From Arsenicicoccus bolidensis DSM 15745 (GTDB lineage Bacteria > Actinomycetota > Actinomycetes > Actinomycetales > Dermatophilaceae), in NCBI RefSeq assembly GCF_000426385.1, contig NZ_AUFG01000001.1, positions 62,001 to 126,000 of the forward strand: a stretch of 64,000 bases of DNA, in the 5' to 3' direction. The position numbers were made by a program, and so were the translations under genes. Shown here one piece after another: positions 30,616 to 39,297 of this stretch (positions are counted from its first letter, which is position 1; each line of letters opens with the position of its first letter). The notes under the pieces were generated by a model that searched no databases, was not told where the DNA came from, and saw only the letters and a list, made by a program, of their open reading frames with translations.

Positions 30616-31596
30616 GTGCAGATCCTCGTCACCGGGTCCATCGCGACCGACCACCTCATGACCTTCGAAGGCCGCTTCGCCGACTCCCTGCTCGTGGAGC
30701 AGCTGGACAAGATCTCGGTCTCCTTCCTGGCCGACAGCCTCGACATCCGGCGCGGAGGTGTGGGTGCCAACATCTCCTTCGGCCTCGCCGCCCTGGGGCA
30801 GCGCCCGGTCCTCGTCGACGCGGTGGGCAAGGACTTCGCCGACTACCAGACCTGGCTGGTGGACCACGGGGTCGACTGCGACCACGTCCACCGCTCGCAG
30901 GACCAGCACACGGCGCGCTTCGTGTGCACGACCGACCGCGACCTGGCCCAGATGGCGACGTTCTACGCCGGAGCGATGAACGAGGGAAACCGCATCGACC
31001 TGGCCCAGGTCGTCCGCGAGCTCGGGCAGGTCGACCTGGTGGTCATCGCCCCCAGCGACCCCGCGCGGATGACCCGGCACACACAGCAGTGCCGCGAGCT
31101 CGGCGTCCCCTTCGCCGCCGACCCGTCCCAGCAGCTGGCCTTCATGGACGGCCCCGCCATCCGGGGGCTGATCGACGGGGCGGACTACCTGTTCACCAAC
31201 GAGTACGAGCTGCACCTGGCCGCGCAGAAGACCGGGTGGACGGTCGACGAGATCACCGACCGGGTGCGTGTCCGCGTGACGACGCGCGGCAAGGACGGCG
31301 CCGAGATCATCGCCCGTGGCCAGGAGCCCGTGCGGGTGGCGGCGGCGCTCACCGAGACGGTCGTCGACCCCACCGGCGTCGGCGACGCCTTCCGGGCGGG
31401 CTTCCTCGCAGGCGTCGCGGCCGGCCTGGGGCACGAGCGGTCGGCCCAGCTGGGCTCCATGCTCGCCACGCACGTCCTCGAGACCACCGGCACCCAGGAG
31501 TACCACCTCGACCACGAGGGCTTCTACGCCCGGCTGGCGGACGTCTACGGCCAGGATGCCGCGGACGAGCTGGCCGCTGCGGTCACGCTGAGGTGA
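30616..31596 (+). CDS. PfkB-family carbohydrate/adenosine kinase
   Basis: A 326-residue ribokinase-fold kinase in the position of the mycobacterial adenosine kinase Rv2202c. The N-terminal substrate lid is VTGSIATDHLMTFEGRF and RRGGVGANISFGLAALG. The ATP/catalytic block is DPTGVGDAFRAGF (251-263), with D257 the catalytic base. Adenosine kinase is likely from synteny; ribokinase or fructokinase cannot be excluded. The GTG start overlaps nothing upstream and is leaderless. It is followed by aat with a four-base overlap. Confidence 0.88.
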   Translation: MQILVTGSIATDHLMTFEGRFADSLLVEQLDKISVSFLADSLDIRRGGVGANISFGLAALGQRPVLVDAVGKDFADYQTWLVDHGVDCDHVHRSQDQHTARFVCTTDRDLAQMATFYAGAMNEGNRIDLAQVVRELGQVDLVVIAPSDPARMTRHTQQCRELGVPFAADPSQQLAFMDGPAIRGLIDGADYLFTNEYELHLAAQKTGWTVDEITDRVRVRVTTRGKDGAEIIARGQEPVRVAAALTETVVDPTGVGDAFRAGFLAGVAAGLGHERSAQLGSMLATHVLETTGTQEYHLDHEGFYARLADVYGQDAADELAAAVTLR

Positions 31597-32291
31597 CCCC
31601 GCCGGTCGAGCCGCCGCCGAGCCCCTGGCACCTCACGCTGGACGGCGCCGAGCCGGGGGAGGACGTCGTGGGCGTCGGCGCCGACCTGAGCCCCGGGACG
31701 CTCCTTGCTGCCTACCGCACCGGCATCTTTCCCATGGGTCTGGGGGAGGGCGGGCGAGGGCCGCTCGGCTGGTGGTCCCCGGACCCGCGCGGCGTCCTCG
31801 AGCTGGGTGACCTGCGGGTCAGCCGCTCCCTGCGCCGTTCCTGCCGGCGCCTCGAGGTGCGCGTCAACACCGCCTTCGACGAGGTCGTCGCCGGCTGCGC
31901 CGATCCCTCCCGCTCGGGGAGGTGGATCACGCCGGCCGTGGCCCGCGCCTACTCCGAGCTGCACGGGCTCGGCTGGGCGCACAGCGTCGAGGCGTGGGAC
32001 GGGGGCGACCTCGTCGGCGGGTTGTACGGCATCGCGGTCGGGGGCCTGTTCGCGGGGGAGTCGATGTTCCACCGGACGAGGGACGCGTCCAAGGTCGCTC
32101 TCGTCGGACTCGTGGACCTGCTGGTCGCCGACCTGGACGACGTCCGCGCGTCCGGCGGGGACCGCCTGGTCGACGTGCAGTGGAGCACCGCCCACCTCGC
32201 CGGGCTGGGGATCACGGAGGTCCCGCGGGCGGCCTACCTGGCTCGCCTGCCCCGGCTCCTGCGGAGCCCCCTGCCGGCCGTATGGCGCTGA
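31593..32291 (+). CDS. aat: leucyl/phenylalanyl-tRNA-protein transferase
   Basis: A 232-residue L/F transferase that adds Leu or Phe to proteins bearing N-terminal Arg or Lys, marking them for ClpS/ClpAP-type N-degron degradation. Family blocks: VGVGADLSPGTLLAAYRTGIFPMG, GWWSPDPRGVLEL, GRWITPAVARAYSELHGLGWAHSVE, GGLYGIAVGGLFAGESMFH and DVQWSTAHLAGLG. The GTG start overlaps the kinase stop (GTGA). M. tuberculosis lacks this gene at the syntenic place, so it is a lineage-specific insertion. Confidence 0.94.
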   Translation: MTPPVEPPPSPWHLTLDGAEPGEDVVGVGADLSPGTLLAAYRTGIFPMGLGEGGRGPLGWWSPDPRGVLELGDLRVSRSLRRSCRRLEVRVNTAFDEVVAGCADPSRSGRWITPAVARAYSELHGLGWAHSVEAWDGGDLVGGLYGIAVGGLFAGESMFHRTRDASKVALVGLVDLLVADLDDVRASGGDRLVDVQWSTAHLAGLGITEVPRAAYLARLPRLLRSPLPAVWR

Positions 32292-32294
32292 GCC

Positions 32295-32311
32295 ACCCCG
32301 AGATCCGGGGT
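32295..32311 (+). terminator. short hairpin after aat
   Basis: ACCCCG-AGATC-CGGGGT: a 6-bp stem four bases downstream of the aat stop and upstream of the ctaC promoter. Confidence 0.45.
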
Positions 32312-32402
32312 CGGAGCAGGTGCGGCGCGACTCACATCACGAGTTGCCGAGCAACGGGTCCACGCGGCGTGTGCGGGGAGGCGATCTAGGCCACTCACAG
32401 GG

Positions 32403-32408
32403 TAGGGT
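32403..32408 (+). promoter_or_regulatory. -10 box for the ctaCDF operon
   Basis: TAGGGT. Transcription would begin near 32415, giving a leader of at most about 15 bases before ATG 32429. Confidence 0.45.
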
Positions 32409-32428
32409 TCGAGTTGTCTGTCCCCTGT

Positions 32429-33352
32429 ATGAGTGCTTCACCATGTCGGAAGGTGCGTCTGTTGCGCAGGCACAATGACTCATCGCGAGCAACCAAGCGC
32501 TCCCGTCTCCTGACGGGCGGCCTGGGTCTCGCGGTCCTGACCACGTTGTTGAGCGGCTGCAGCGAGGCCGCGCAGCGCGGTTTCCTGCCTCGCGGAGCCA
32601 CCGTCTCCACCGAGCGCATCGAGAGCCTGTGGGTCTGGACCTGGATCACCGCCCTGGCCGTCGGCTGCGTGGTGTGGGGGCTGACCATCTACTGCATGGT
32701 CGCCTTCAAGCGCAAGAAGACCGACACGGGCTACCCGGCCCAGCTGCGCTACAACGTGCCCGTGGAGATCTTCTACACCGTCGTGCCGATCCTCATGGTG
32801 GGCGTTCTGTTCTTCTACACCGCTCGGGACGAGGCGGCCCTCTTGGACACCAGCAAGAAGCCCGACGTCACGGTCAACGTCGTGGGCAAGCAGTGGAGCT
32901 GGGACTTCAACTACGTCGAGGCCAACACCTACGAGGCCGGCAAGCAGGCCAAGCTCGACGGCAAGCCCGGCGCCGAGGCCGCGCTCCCCACCCTGGTCCT
33001 GCCCGTCGACAAGCGGGTCGAGTTCGTCCTCACCAGCCGCGACGTCATCCACTCGTTCTGGGTGCCGGCCTTCCAGCAGAAGCTCGACATGATCCCCGGG
33101 CGGGTCAACAAGTTCCAGGTCGTCCCCAACCGGATCGGTGACTACAAGGGCAAGTGCGCCGAGCTCTGCGGCACCTACCACTCGGAGATGCTGTTCAACG
33201 TCAAGGTCGTCTCCCAGGCGGACTACGACAAGCACATCGCCAACCTCAAGGCTTCGGGGCGCACCGGCCAGCTGCCCAACGGTCTCAACCGCGAGAAGCT
33301 CGAGCCGGCCGAGCAGGCCAAGATCCCGACGACGCAGGGGAGCAGCAACTGA
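32429..33352 (+). CDS. ctaC: cytochrome c oxidase subunit II (aa3)
   Basis: A 307-residue lipoprotein subunit II. A positively charged N-terminus leads to a signal sequence with lipobox LSGC (C44). Two transmembrane helices follow (around residues 68-90 and 110-128). The periplasmic cupredoxin domain has the CuA ligands in [12 protein letters not shown] and the upstream His of [10 protein letters not shown]. It receives electrons from cytochrome c1 of the bcc complex. The start is uncertain: TTG 32414, ATG 32429 and GTG 32453 are all in frame; I use the ATG. The stop overlaps ctaD by one base. Confidence 0.93.
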   Translation: MSASPCRKVRLLRRHNDSSRATKRSRLLTGGLGLAVLTTLLSGCSEAAQRGFLPRGATVSTERIESLWVWTWITALAVGCVVWGLTIYCMVAFKRKKTDTGYPAQLRYNVPVEIFYTVVPILMVGVLFFYTARDEAALLDTSKKPDVTVNVVGKQWSWDFNYVEANTYEAGKQAKLDGKPGAEAALPTLVLPVDKRVEFVLTSRDVIHSFWVPAFQQKLDMIPGRVNKFQVVPNRIGDYKGKCAELCGTYHSEMLFNVKVVSQADYDKHIANLKASGRTGQLPNGLNREKLEPAEQAKIPTTQGSSN

Positions 33353-35118
33353 TGGCTACCGCAACCACGACCCGTGAGCCGCAGACGCCCCGGCAGATCC
33401 GTGACGAGCGACGCAAAAAGTCGATCGGCACGCAGATCGCCAACGTGCTGACCACCACCGATCACAAGCTGATCGGCAACATGTACTTCGTGACGTCCGT
33501 CGCGTTCTTCATGATCGGCGGGCTGCTCGCCCTGCTGATCCGCCTCGAGCTGTTCGGCCCCGGGCTGCAGATCGTGGACAACAAGGAGCAGTTCAACCAG
33601 CTCTTCACCATGCACGGCACGATCATGCTGCTGCTGTTCGCGACCCCGCTGTTCGCCGGCTTCGCCAACGCGCTGGTCCCGCTGCAGATCGGGGCCCCGG
33701 ACGTCGCCTTCCCGCGGCTCAACGCCCTGGCCTACTGGATGTACCTCTTCGGCGGGCTCGTCGCGGCGTTCGGCTTCCTGACCCCCAACGGTGCCGCCTC
33801 CTTCGGCTGGTTCGCCTACGCGCCGCTGTCGGACGCGAGCTACAGCCCCGGCCTCGGCGGCGACCTGTGGGTCTTCGGCCTGGCGCTCGGTGGCTTCGGC
33901 ACGATCCTGGGTGCCGTCAACTTCATCACCACGATCCTGTGCATGCGCGCGCCGGGCATGACGATGTTCCGCATGTCGGTGTTCACGTGGACGATCCTCG
34001 TGACCTCGCTGCTGGTCATCATGGTCTTCCCGGTCCTGGCCGCCGCGCTGTTCGCGCTCGGCGCGGACCGCAAGTTCGGCTCGTTCATCTTCTCGCCGGA
34101 CAACGGCGGCCCCGTGCTGTGGCAGCACCTCTTCTGGTTCTTCGGCCACCCCGAGGTCTACATCATCGCCCTGCCGTTCTTCGGCATCATCAGCGAGGTC
34201 ATCCCGGTCTTCTCGCGCAAGCCGATCTTCGGCTACAAGACCCTGATCTTCGCGACCGTGGCCATCGCCGCGCTCTCGATGTCGGTGTGGGCCCACCACA
34301 TGTACGTCACCGGCCAGGTCCTGCTGCCCTTCTTCTCGGTGATGACGATGCTCATCGCCGTCCCGACCGGGGTGAAGTTCTTCAACTGGATCGGCACGAT
34401 GTGGGGCGGCTCGCTCACCTTCGAGACGCCCATGATCTGGGCGATCGGCTTCATCGTCACCTTCTGCTTCGGCGGCCTGACCGGCGTCATCCTCGCCAGC
34501 CCGGCCATGGACTTCCACCTCTCGGACTCCTACTTCGTCGTGGCGCACTTCCACTACACGGTGTTCGGCACGGTCGTCTTCGCGATGTTCGCCGGCTTCT
34601 ACTTCTGGTGGCCCAAGTTCACCGGCAAGATGCTCGACGAGCGCCTCGGCAAGATCCACTTCTGGATGCTCTTCATCGGCTTCCACGGCACCTTCCTCAT
34701 CCAGCACTGGCTGGGTGTCGAGGGCATGCCGCGCCGCTACGCGGACTACCTGCCCGAGGACGGCTTCACCTTCTTCAACCAGGTCTCGACGGTCTTCGCC
34801 GTCATCCTGAGCCTGTCGATGCTGCCCTTCCTCTACAACGTCTGGCACACCGCGCGCACCGCGCCCAAGGTCCTGGTCGACGACCCGTGGGGCTACGGCG
34901 CCTCGCTGGAGTGGGCCACGTCCTGCCCGCCGCCGCGGCACAACTTCGACAGCATCCCGCGGATCCGCTCCGAGCGTCCCGCGTGGGACCTGCACCACCC
35001 GGACTCCGAGGGTGCCCACCCGCAGGCCGACCCGGCCACCATGCAGCGTCTCGGCGCGGACTCCGGCCGACGTGATGGTTCGACCTCCACCGCCGCGCAC
35101 CGAGAGGACCGCCACTGA
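33352..35118 (+). CDS. ctaD: cytochrome c oxidase subunit I (aa3)
   Basis: A 588-residue catalytic subunit with about 12 transmembrane helices. Haem ligands are the His in [12 protein letters not shown] and the pair in [11 protein letters not shown]. CuB ligands are in [10 protein letters not shown] and [11 protein letters not shown]; the HPEVY tyrosine, which forms the His-Tyr crosslink, is present. K- and D-channel regions appear complete. A hydrophilic Ser/Asp-rich tail ends the protein. It is translated in an overlapping ctaC-ctaD-ctaF operon. Confidence 0.97.
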   Translation: MATATTTREPQTPRQIRDERRKKSIGTQIANVLTTTDHKLIGNMYFVTSVAFFMIGGLLALLIRLELFGPGLQIVDNKEQFNQLFTMHGTIMLLLFATPLFAGFANALVPLQIGAPDVAFPRLNALAYWMYLFGGLVAAFGFLTPNGAASFGWFAYAPLSDASYSPGLGGDLWVFGLALGGFGTILGAVNFITTILCMRAPGMTMFRMSVFTWTILVTSLLVIMVFPVLAAALFALGADRKFGSFIFSPDNGGPVLWQHLFWFFGHPEVYIIALPFFGIISEVIPVFSRKPIFGYKTLIFATVAIAALSMSVWAHHMYVTGQVLLPFFSVMTMLIAVPTGVKFFNWIGTMWGGSLTFETPMIWAIGFIVTFCFGGLTGVILASPAMDFHLSDSYFVVAHFHYTVFGTVVFAMFAGFYFWWPKFTGKMLDERLGKIHFWMLFIGFHGTFLIQHWLGVEGMPRRYADYLPEDGFTFFNQVSTVFAVILSLSMLPFLYNVWHTARTAPKVLVDDPWGYGASLEWATSCPPPRHNFDSIPRIRSERPAWDLHHPDSEGAHPQADPATMQRLGADSGRRDGSTSTAAHREDRH

Positions 35119-35522
35119 TGCGCACCGCCGTCAAGCTCTTCACCATCCTGGGCGTCTTCTTCCTGCCGGTGGGCATCATCTACGGCTTCGTGACCAGCTG
35201 GTCGGAGCCGGTGGGGGTCGTGGCGCTGCTGCTGCTCGTGCCCGAGATGTGGATGTCGGCCTTCTACATCCACGCCACGGCCAAGCGCCTGCCTGCGGTC
35301 GGTCCCGAGGACAACCCGCGCGGGGAGATCGCCGACGCCGAGGGTGACTACGGCTTCTTCGCGCCCAAGTCCTGGTGGCCGATCATGCTGGCCGGTGCGG
35401 CTGCCCTGATGTTCATGGGCATCGCCGTCGGTTGGTGGTTCTTCCTGCTGGCCGCGGGCCTTGGGATCATCGGCCTCATCGGCTGGGTGTTCGAGTTCTT
35501 CCACGGGGAGCACGCGGTCTGA
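35118..35522 (+). CDS. ctaF: cytochrome c oxidase subunit IV, actinobacterial
   Basis: A 134-residue four-helix membrane protein (LFTILGVFFLPVGIIYGFV; VVALLLLVPEMWMSAFYIH; and two C-terminal helices around SWWPIMLAGAAALMFMGIAV and FFLLAAGLGIIGLIGWVFEFF). This subunit IV is specific to actinobacterial aa3 oxidase and sits in the supercomplex. ATG 35118 shares its A with the ctaD TGA. A strong hairpin follows. Confidence 0.93.
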   Translation: MRTAVKLFTILGVFFLPVGIIYGFVTSWSEPVGVVALLLLVPEMWMSAFYIHATAKRLPAVGPEDNPRGEIADAEGDYGFFAPKSWWPIMLAGAAALMFMGIAVGWWFFLLAAGLGIIGLIGWVFEFFHGEHAV

Positions 35523-35537
35523 CCACGTGCAACCTGC

Positions 35538-35570
35538 CGGGCCCCGGGGACGTCATGTCCTCGGGGCCCG
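35538..35570 (+). terminator. terminator of the ctaCDF operon
   Basis: CGGGCCCCGGGGAC (35538-35551) and GTCCTCGGGGCCCG (35557-35570) form a 14-bp stem with one mismatch and a five-base loop, 15 bases after ctaF. Confidence 0.8.
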
Positions 35571-35640
35571 TGCGCGCGCTCGATGTGTCTGGTCGAGCGG
35601 TCGCACAGCAGCGGTGTCCCGGTCACGATCCGGCCACCGT

Positions 35641-35666
35641 GTGACCGTTGGTCACTCTCGGTCACA
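35641..35666 (+). promoter_or_regulatory. GGTCAC direct/inverted repeats, candidate MtrA or other regulator site
   Basis: GTGACCGTTGGTCAC is a near-perfect palindrome (35641-35655), and GGTCAC recurs exactly 10 bases on (35650 and 35660). The pair overlaps the expected -35 of the L,D-transpeptidase promoter (TAGCCT at 35677-35682). Ten-base direct repeats of GTCAC resemble sites of MtrA, which controls cell-wall genes in mycobacteria; the assignment is inference. Confidence 0.4.
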
Positions 35667-35723
35667 TTTGTTCGACTAGCCTGGACCGGGATCCAGGACG
35701 TTCACTCAGGGGGAGATCCACGC

Positions 35724-36965
35724 ATGTTCCGGACGACGCGCGCCAACGCGACGACAGCTCTCGCAGTCACCACGGCTATGACGGCACTGACGGCCCTGGC
35801 GGGCTGTTCCGGGGGCCAGACCGCATCGGGGGGTCCCGCGGCACGGTCCGCGACCCCGAGCGCCTCACAGACCCCTGCAGCGTCCTCCACGACCGCGCGG
35901 CCCAGCTCTGCGCCTGCCACGGTGACGGTGACGCCGGCCGACCGGGCACGCGGCATCGAGCCTGGGTCCCCCGTCAAGGTCGCCGCCTCGGGTGGCACCG
36001 TCACCGATGTCGTCGTGACCGACGACAAGGGAGCCAAGGTTCCCGGCACGGTCAAGGACGGGGTGTGGACGCCTGCCGGCCGTCTCGGCCTGGACTCGGC
36101 CTACTCCGTACGCTCGGTCGTCACCCTCGCCGACGGGCGGTCGCAGACCGCGACGTCGTCCTTCCGGACGCTCAAGCCCGAGACGACCGCGAAGTACACG
36201 CTGCTGCCCTCCGACGACACGGTCGGCGTCGGCATGCCGGCCATCGTGCAGTTCGCCTCGTCGGTCAAGACGCCCCAGCAGCGAGCCGAGGTGGAGCGCA
36301 GCATGAAGGTCACCACCGAGCCGGCCGTCGAGGGATCCTGGGGATGGCTCGACGACCGACAGCTGATGTGGCGGCCCAAGGACTACTGGATTCCGGGGAC
36401 CAAGGTCACCATGGACGCCCGGCTCGCCGGGCTGCAGACGGGTGAGGGCAAGTATGTCGGGAGGAACGACACCAAGACCTTCACGATCGGCCGCTCGCAG
36501 GTGAGCACGGTCGACATGAAGACGCATCATATGACGGTCGTGCGGGACGGGCAGCAGGTCAAGAACATCCCCGTCACCACCGGCAAGCCCGGCTTCATCA
36601 CCCGGTCGGGGACCAAGGTCATCATGGAGAAGGTCGGCGCGATGACGATGGACTCCGCCACCGTCGGCATCCCCAAGGGCAACCCGGAGTACTACAAGCT
36701 CGACACGAAGTGGAACATGCGGATCACGTGGACGGGGGAGTTCCTCCACGCGGCCCCCTGGTCGCAGTGGGCCCAGGGCAGGCGCAACGTCTCGCACGGC
36801 TGCACCAACATGGGTCTGGACGACGCGCGTTGGATGTTCGAGAGCTCCATGGTGGGCGACGTCGTGCAGTTCACCGGCTCGGACCGCCCGTTCAAGCCCA
36901 CCGAGGGCATCGGGGTCTGGCAGTACTCCTGGCCGCAGTGGCAGCAGCAGAGCGCCCTGCGCTGA
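35724..36965 (+). CDS. lipoprotein L,D-transpeptidase (Ig-like plus YkuD)
   Basis: A 413-residue secreted lipoprotein: signal peptide with lipobox LAGC (C28), then an unstructured Ser/Thr/Pro/Ala-rich linker to about residue 70. One or two bacterial Ig-like domains follow (to ~250), as in mycobacterial LdtA-type enzymes. The YkuD catalytic domain has the nucleophile C360 in SHGCTNMG and the upstream His in FLHAAPWS. It makes 3-3 crosslinks in peptidoglycan or links proteins to it. The N-terminal part of the frame before ATG 35724 is not coding. The promoter carries GGTCAC repeats. Confidence 0.93.
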   Translation: MFRTTRANATTALAVTTAMTALTALAGCSGGQTASGGPAARSATPSASQTPAASSTTARPSSAPATVTVTPADRARGIEPGSPVKVAASGGTVTDVVVTDDKGAKVPGTVKDGVWTPAGRLGLDSAYSVRSVVTLADGRSQTATSSFRTLKPETTAKYTLLPSDDTVGVGMPAIVQFASSVKTPQQRAEVERSMKVTTEPAVEGSWGWLDDRQLMWRPKDYWIPGTKVTMDARLAGLQTGEGKYVGRNDTKTFTIGRSQVSTVDMKTHHMTVVRDGQQVKNIPVTTGKPGFITRSGTKVIMEKVGAMTMDSATVGIPKGNPEYYKLDTKWNMRITWTGEFLHAAPWSQWAQGRRNVSHGCTNMGLDDARWMFESSMVGDVVQFTGSDRPFKPTEGIGVWQYSWPQWQQQSALR

Positions 36966-36972
36966 ACCGAGG

Positions 36973-36992
36973 TGCCGGGTGGGCTCCCGGCA
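36973..36992. terminator. bidirectional terminator hairpin
   Basis: TGCCGGG-TGGGCT-CCCGGCA, a 7-bp stem in the 60-base gap between the convergent transpeptidase and zincin genes. Confidence 0.55.
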
Positions 36993-37025
36993 TACGGCCT
37001 GGATGTCCTCGGCCGACGCCCCCTG

Positions 37026-37379
37026 TCAGCCCCAGCCCATCGCGTGGAGACGCTCGTCGTCGATGCCGAAGTGATGGGCGATCTCGTGCACGACCGTCAC
37101 GGTGACCTCGTCCCGCAGATCCTCGAGGTCCTCGCACAGGCGGGAAAGCGGCCCGCGGTAGAGGTAGATCCGGTCCGGCAGCATGCCCCCGAGACCCCAG
37201 CCACGCTCCGTCAGCGGCGTGCCCTCGTAGAGGCCCAGCAGGTCGCCGAGGTCCTCCGGGGGCTCGTCCTCGACCAGGAAGACGACGTTGTCGAGCAGGG
37301 CCATCAGCTCCTGCGGCACGTCGTCGAGCGCATCCCCGACAGCCGCGTCGAAGGTCGCGTCGTCCACGGTCACGGGCAT
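37026..37379 (-). CDS. small zincin-like metallopeptidase family protein (DUF1025 type)
   Basis: A 117-residue protein of the short zincin-like family with the zinc site HEIAHHFGIDDERLHAMGW (HExxH plus a downstream D/H) at the C-terminus. Typical upstream blocks are present: ALDDVPQEL, VVFLVEDEP, LLGLYEGTPLTERG and PDRIYLYRGPL. Enzymatic activity is not established for the family. The start ATG 37379 directly abuts a 10-bp RNA hairpin (37380-37416). Confidence 0.85.
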   Translation of the reverse strand: MPVTVDDATFDAAVGDALDDVPQELMALLDNVVFLVEDEPPEDLGDLLGLYEGTPLTERGWGLGGMLPDRIYLYRGPLSRLCEDLEDLRDEVTVTVVHEIAHHFGIDDERLHAMGWG

Positions 37380-37416
37380 GGCACCAGCCTCCCACGTCCG
37401 CCTGACGGCTGGTGCC
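37380..37416 (-). promoter_or_regulatory. 10-bp hairpin abutting the zincin start codon
   Basis: GGCACCAGCC and GGCTGGTGCC (37407-37416 and 37380-37389 read on the minus strand) form a perfect stem with a 17-base loop. The 3' arm lies between the Shine-Dalgarno GGGAGG and the ATG, so folding should restrict translation. Confidence 0.5.
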
Positions 37417-37477
37417 TCCCGGCCCGAGCAGGCATGGTCCGTCCGCAGGCGCCCGGCAGCGAGCGGTCTGCCCTGCA

Positions 37478-37510
37478 GGCTCAGCGGACCCAACGGGCTC
37501 AGCGGACCCA
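37478..37510. repeat. 15-bp direct repeat at an 18-bp period, two copies
   Basis: GGCTCAGCGGACCCA occurs at 37478-37492 and 37496-37510, in the non-coding gap between qcrB and the zincin gene. Confidence 0.7.
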
Positions 37511-37517
37511 GACGACG

Positions 37518-37551
37518 AGATGGGCGTCCTCCCGGGGGAGAACGCCCATCT
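37518..37551 (-). terminator. terminator of the ctaE-qcrCAB operon
   Basis: AGATGGGCGT (37518-37527) pairs with ACGCCCATCT (37542-37551). After one mismatch, the inner CTCCC-GG-GGGAG continues the stem, giving about 15 bp. It lies 37 bases past the qcrB stop. Confidence 0.8.
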
Positions 37552-37587
37552 AACGGATTCGTCGGTGTCGGTACGACGGCTCCGGCG

Positions 37588-39297
37588 TCAGTGCCGCTCG
37601 ACCTCGGCGGTGCGCTGACCCTCGATCGCCTCATGGCCGTGCCCGTCGTGGTGCGCGGCGGCGACGTCGCGCGGGGTGACAGGCTGGATGTCGTCCTCGA
37701 AGAAGAAGCGCGACAGGCGTGCGCGACGCTTGTCCGAGGTCGTTCCCGGCCGCGGGATGCCGTGAGCATCGGTGGCGTCGCCGAGCTCGAGGGGACGGTG
37801 CGCCTCGTGCTGGACAAGGTTCCACCGGGTGTACTCGTCGATGTCCTCGTGCTTCTCCGTGAACCTGCCGTCTGCGTCCCGGATGATCCGACCGGTCTCG
37901 CGTCCGTGGAGCACCAGGTCGCGGTCGCGGCGCTGCAGCGAGATGCAGACGCGCTTGGTGACCCAGAACACGATGAAGGGCAGGAAGATGAAGCTGGCCT
38001 GCAGGAAGCGCGTGATGTCGTTGATCGACAGATGCAGGTGGGTAGCGATCAGGTCGTTGCCCGCGGCCGCCCACAGGACGGTGTAGGCCGTGATGGCGGC
38101 CATGCCGATCGCCGTGCGGGTCGGGGCGTTGCGGGGACGCTGCAGCAGGTGGTGCTCTCGGTTGTCGCCGGTGATCCAGCGCTCGAAGAACGGGTAGGCA
38201 CCGAGCAGGACGTAGACGAGGGGCAGCAGCAGCAGCGAGCCGATGAGCACGCCGTAGGTCAGCGTGTAGCCGCCGATCGTGACCTCGGTCCAGCCGGGCA
38301 TGAGCCGCAGGGCTCCGTCGGCGAAGCCCATGTACCAGTCAGGCTGCGAGCCCGCGGTCACCTGGGTCGGGTCGTAGGGACCGTAGTTCCAGATCGCGTT
38401 GATCGAGAACAGGCTCGAGATGAGGGCGGTGATGCCGAAGACGATGAAGAAGAACCCGCCCGCCTTGGCGGTGTAGACCGGCATCAGCGGGTAGCCCACG
38501 ACGTTGTCGTTGGTGCGGCCCGGCCCGGGGTACTGCGTGTGCTTGTGGACCATCACCAGGATCAGGTGCGCGGCCAGCAGACCGACGAGGATCGCCGGGA
38601 GCAGGAGCACGTGGGCGGCGAAGAGCCGGGGGATGATCGCCTCGCCGGGGAAGGTGCCGCCGAAGAGGAAGTAGACGAAGTAGGAGCCGATGACCGGGAT
38701 GGTCAGCATGAAGCCCTGCGCGGCGCGCAGACCCGTGCCCGACAGCAGGTCGTCGGGGAGGGAGTAGCCGGCGAAGCCCTCGACCAGCGCGAGCATGGCC
38801 ATGAGCGCGCCGATGACCCAGTTGATCTCACGCGGCTTGCGGAAGGCGCCGGTGAAGAACACCCGGAACATGTGGACGACCAGCGCGACCACGAAGATCA
38901 GGGCCGCCCAGTGGTGGATCTGACGGATGAGCAGACCGCCGCGGACGTCGAACGAGATGTCCAGCGTCGAGCGGTAGGCCTCGGACATGTGGATGCCCTT
39001 GAGCGGGACGTAGGACCCGTTGTACTCCACGTGGCCGGCGCTCGGGACGAACCACATGGTCAGGAAGACTCCGGTGATCAGGCAGATGATCATGGAGTAC
39101 ATCGCGACCTCGCCGAGCATGAACGACCAGTGGTCCGGGAAGACCTTGCTCATCATGTAGCGGACGCCCTTGGCGGCGCCGGTGCGGTCGTCGACCCAGC
39201 CACCGACACCGGCCAGGCCACCGGGCTTGCGCGCCGTGCGGACCTCGCGGATGTCGTCGGTCCTCAGGTCGTTGGTCGATCGAGTGCTGCTGCTCAT
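37588..39297 (-). CDS. qcrB: cytochrome b subunit of the bc1 (bcc) complex
   Basis: A 569-residue cytochrome b with the extended C-terminus of actinobacterial QcrB. About eight to nine helices. Haem-ligand histidines are seen in RQIHHWAALIFVVALVVHMFRVF and FAAHVLLLPAILVGLLAAHL. The quinol-site block is the PDWY variant of PEWY (GSQPDWYMGF). The soluble tail is charged and His-rich (HHDGHGHEAIEG). ATG 39297 shares one base with the qcrA TGA. This is the target class of Q203/telacebec-type inhibitors in mycobacteria. Confidence 0.96.
   Translation of the reverse strand: MSSSTRSTNDLRTDDIREVRTARKPGGLAGVGGWVDDRTGAAKGVRYMMSKVFPDHWSFMLGEVAMYSMIICLITGVFLTMWFVPSAGHVEYNGSYVPLKGIHMSEAYRSTLDISFDVRGGLLIRQIHHWAALIFVVALVVHMFRVFFTGAFRKPREINWVIGALMAMLALVEGFAGYSLPDDLLSGTGLRAAQGFMLTIPVIGSYFVYFLFGGTFPGEAIIPRLFAAHVLLLPAILVGLLAAHLILVMVHKHTQYPGPGRTNDNVVGYPLMPVYTAKAGGFFFIVFGITALISSLFSINAIWNYGPYDPTQVTAGSQPDWYMGFADGALRLMPGWTEVTIGGYTLTYGVLIGSLLLLPLVYVLLGAYPFFERWITGDNREHHLLQRPRNAPTRTAIGMAAITAYTVLWAAAGNDLIATHLHLSINDITRFLQASFIFLPFIVFWVTKRVCISLQRRDRDLVLHGRETGRIIRDADGRFTEKHEDIDEYTRWNLVQHEAHRPLELGDATDAHGIPRPGTTSDKRRARLSRFFFEDDIQPVTPRDVAAAHHDGHGHEAIEGQRTAEVERH

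Noticed and set aside
33223-35115. 630-codon minus-strand open frame.
   Set aside because: Antisense to ctaD, low-complexity His/Arg/Gly composition, no family pattern.
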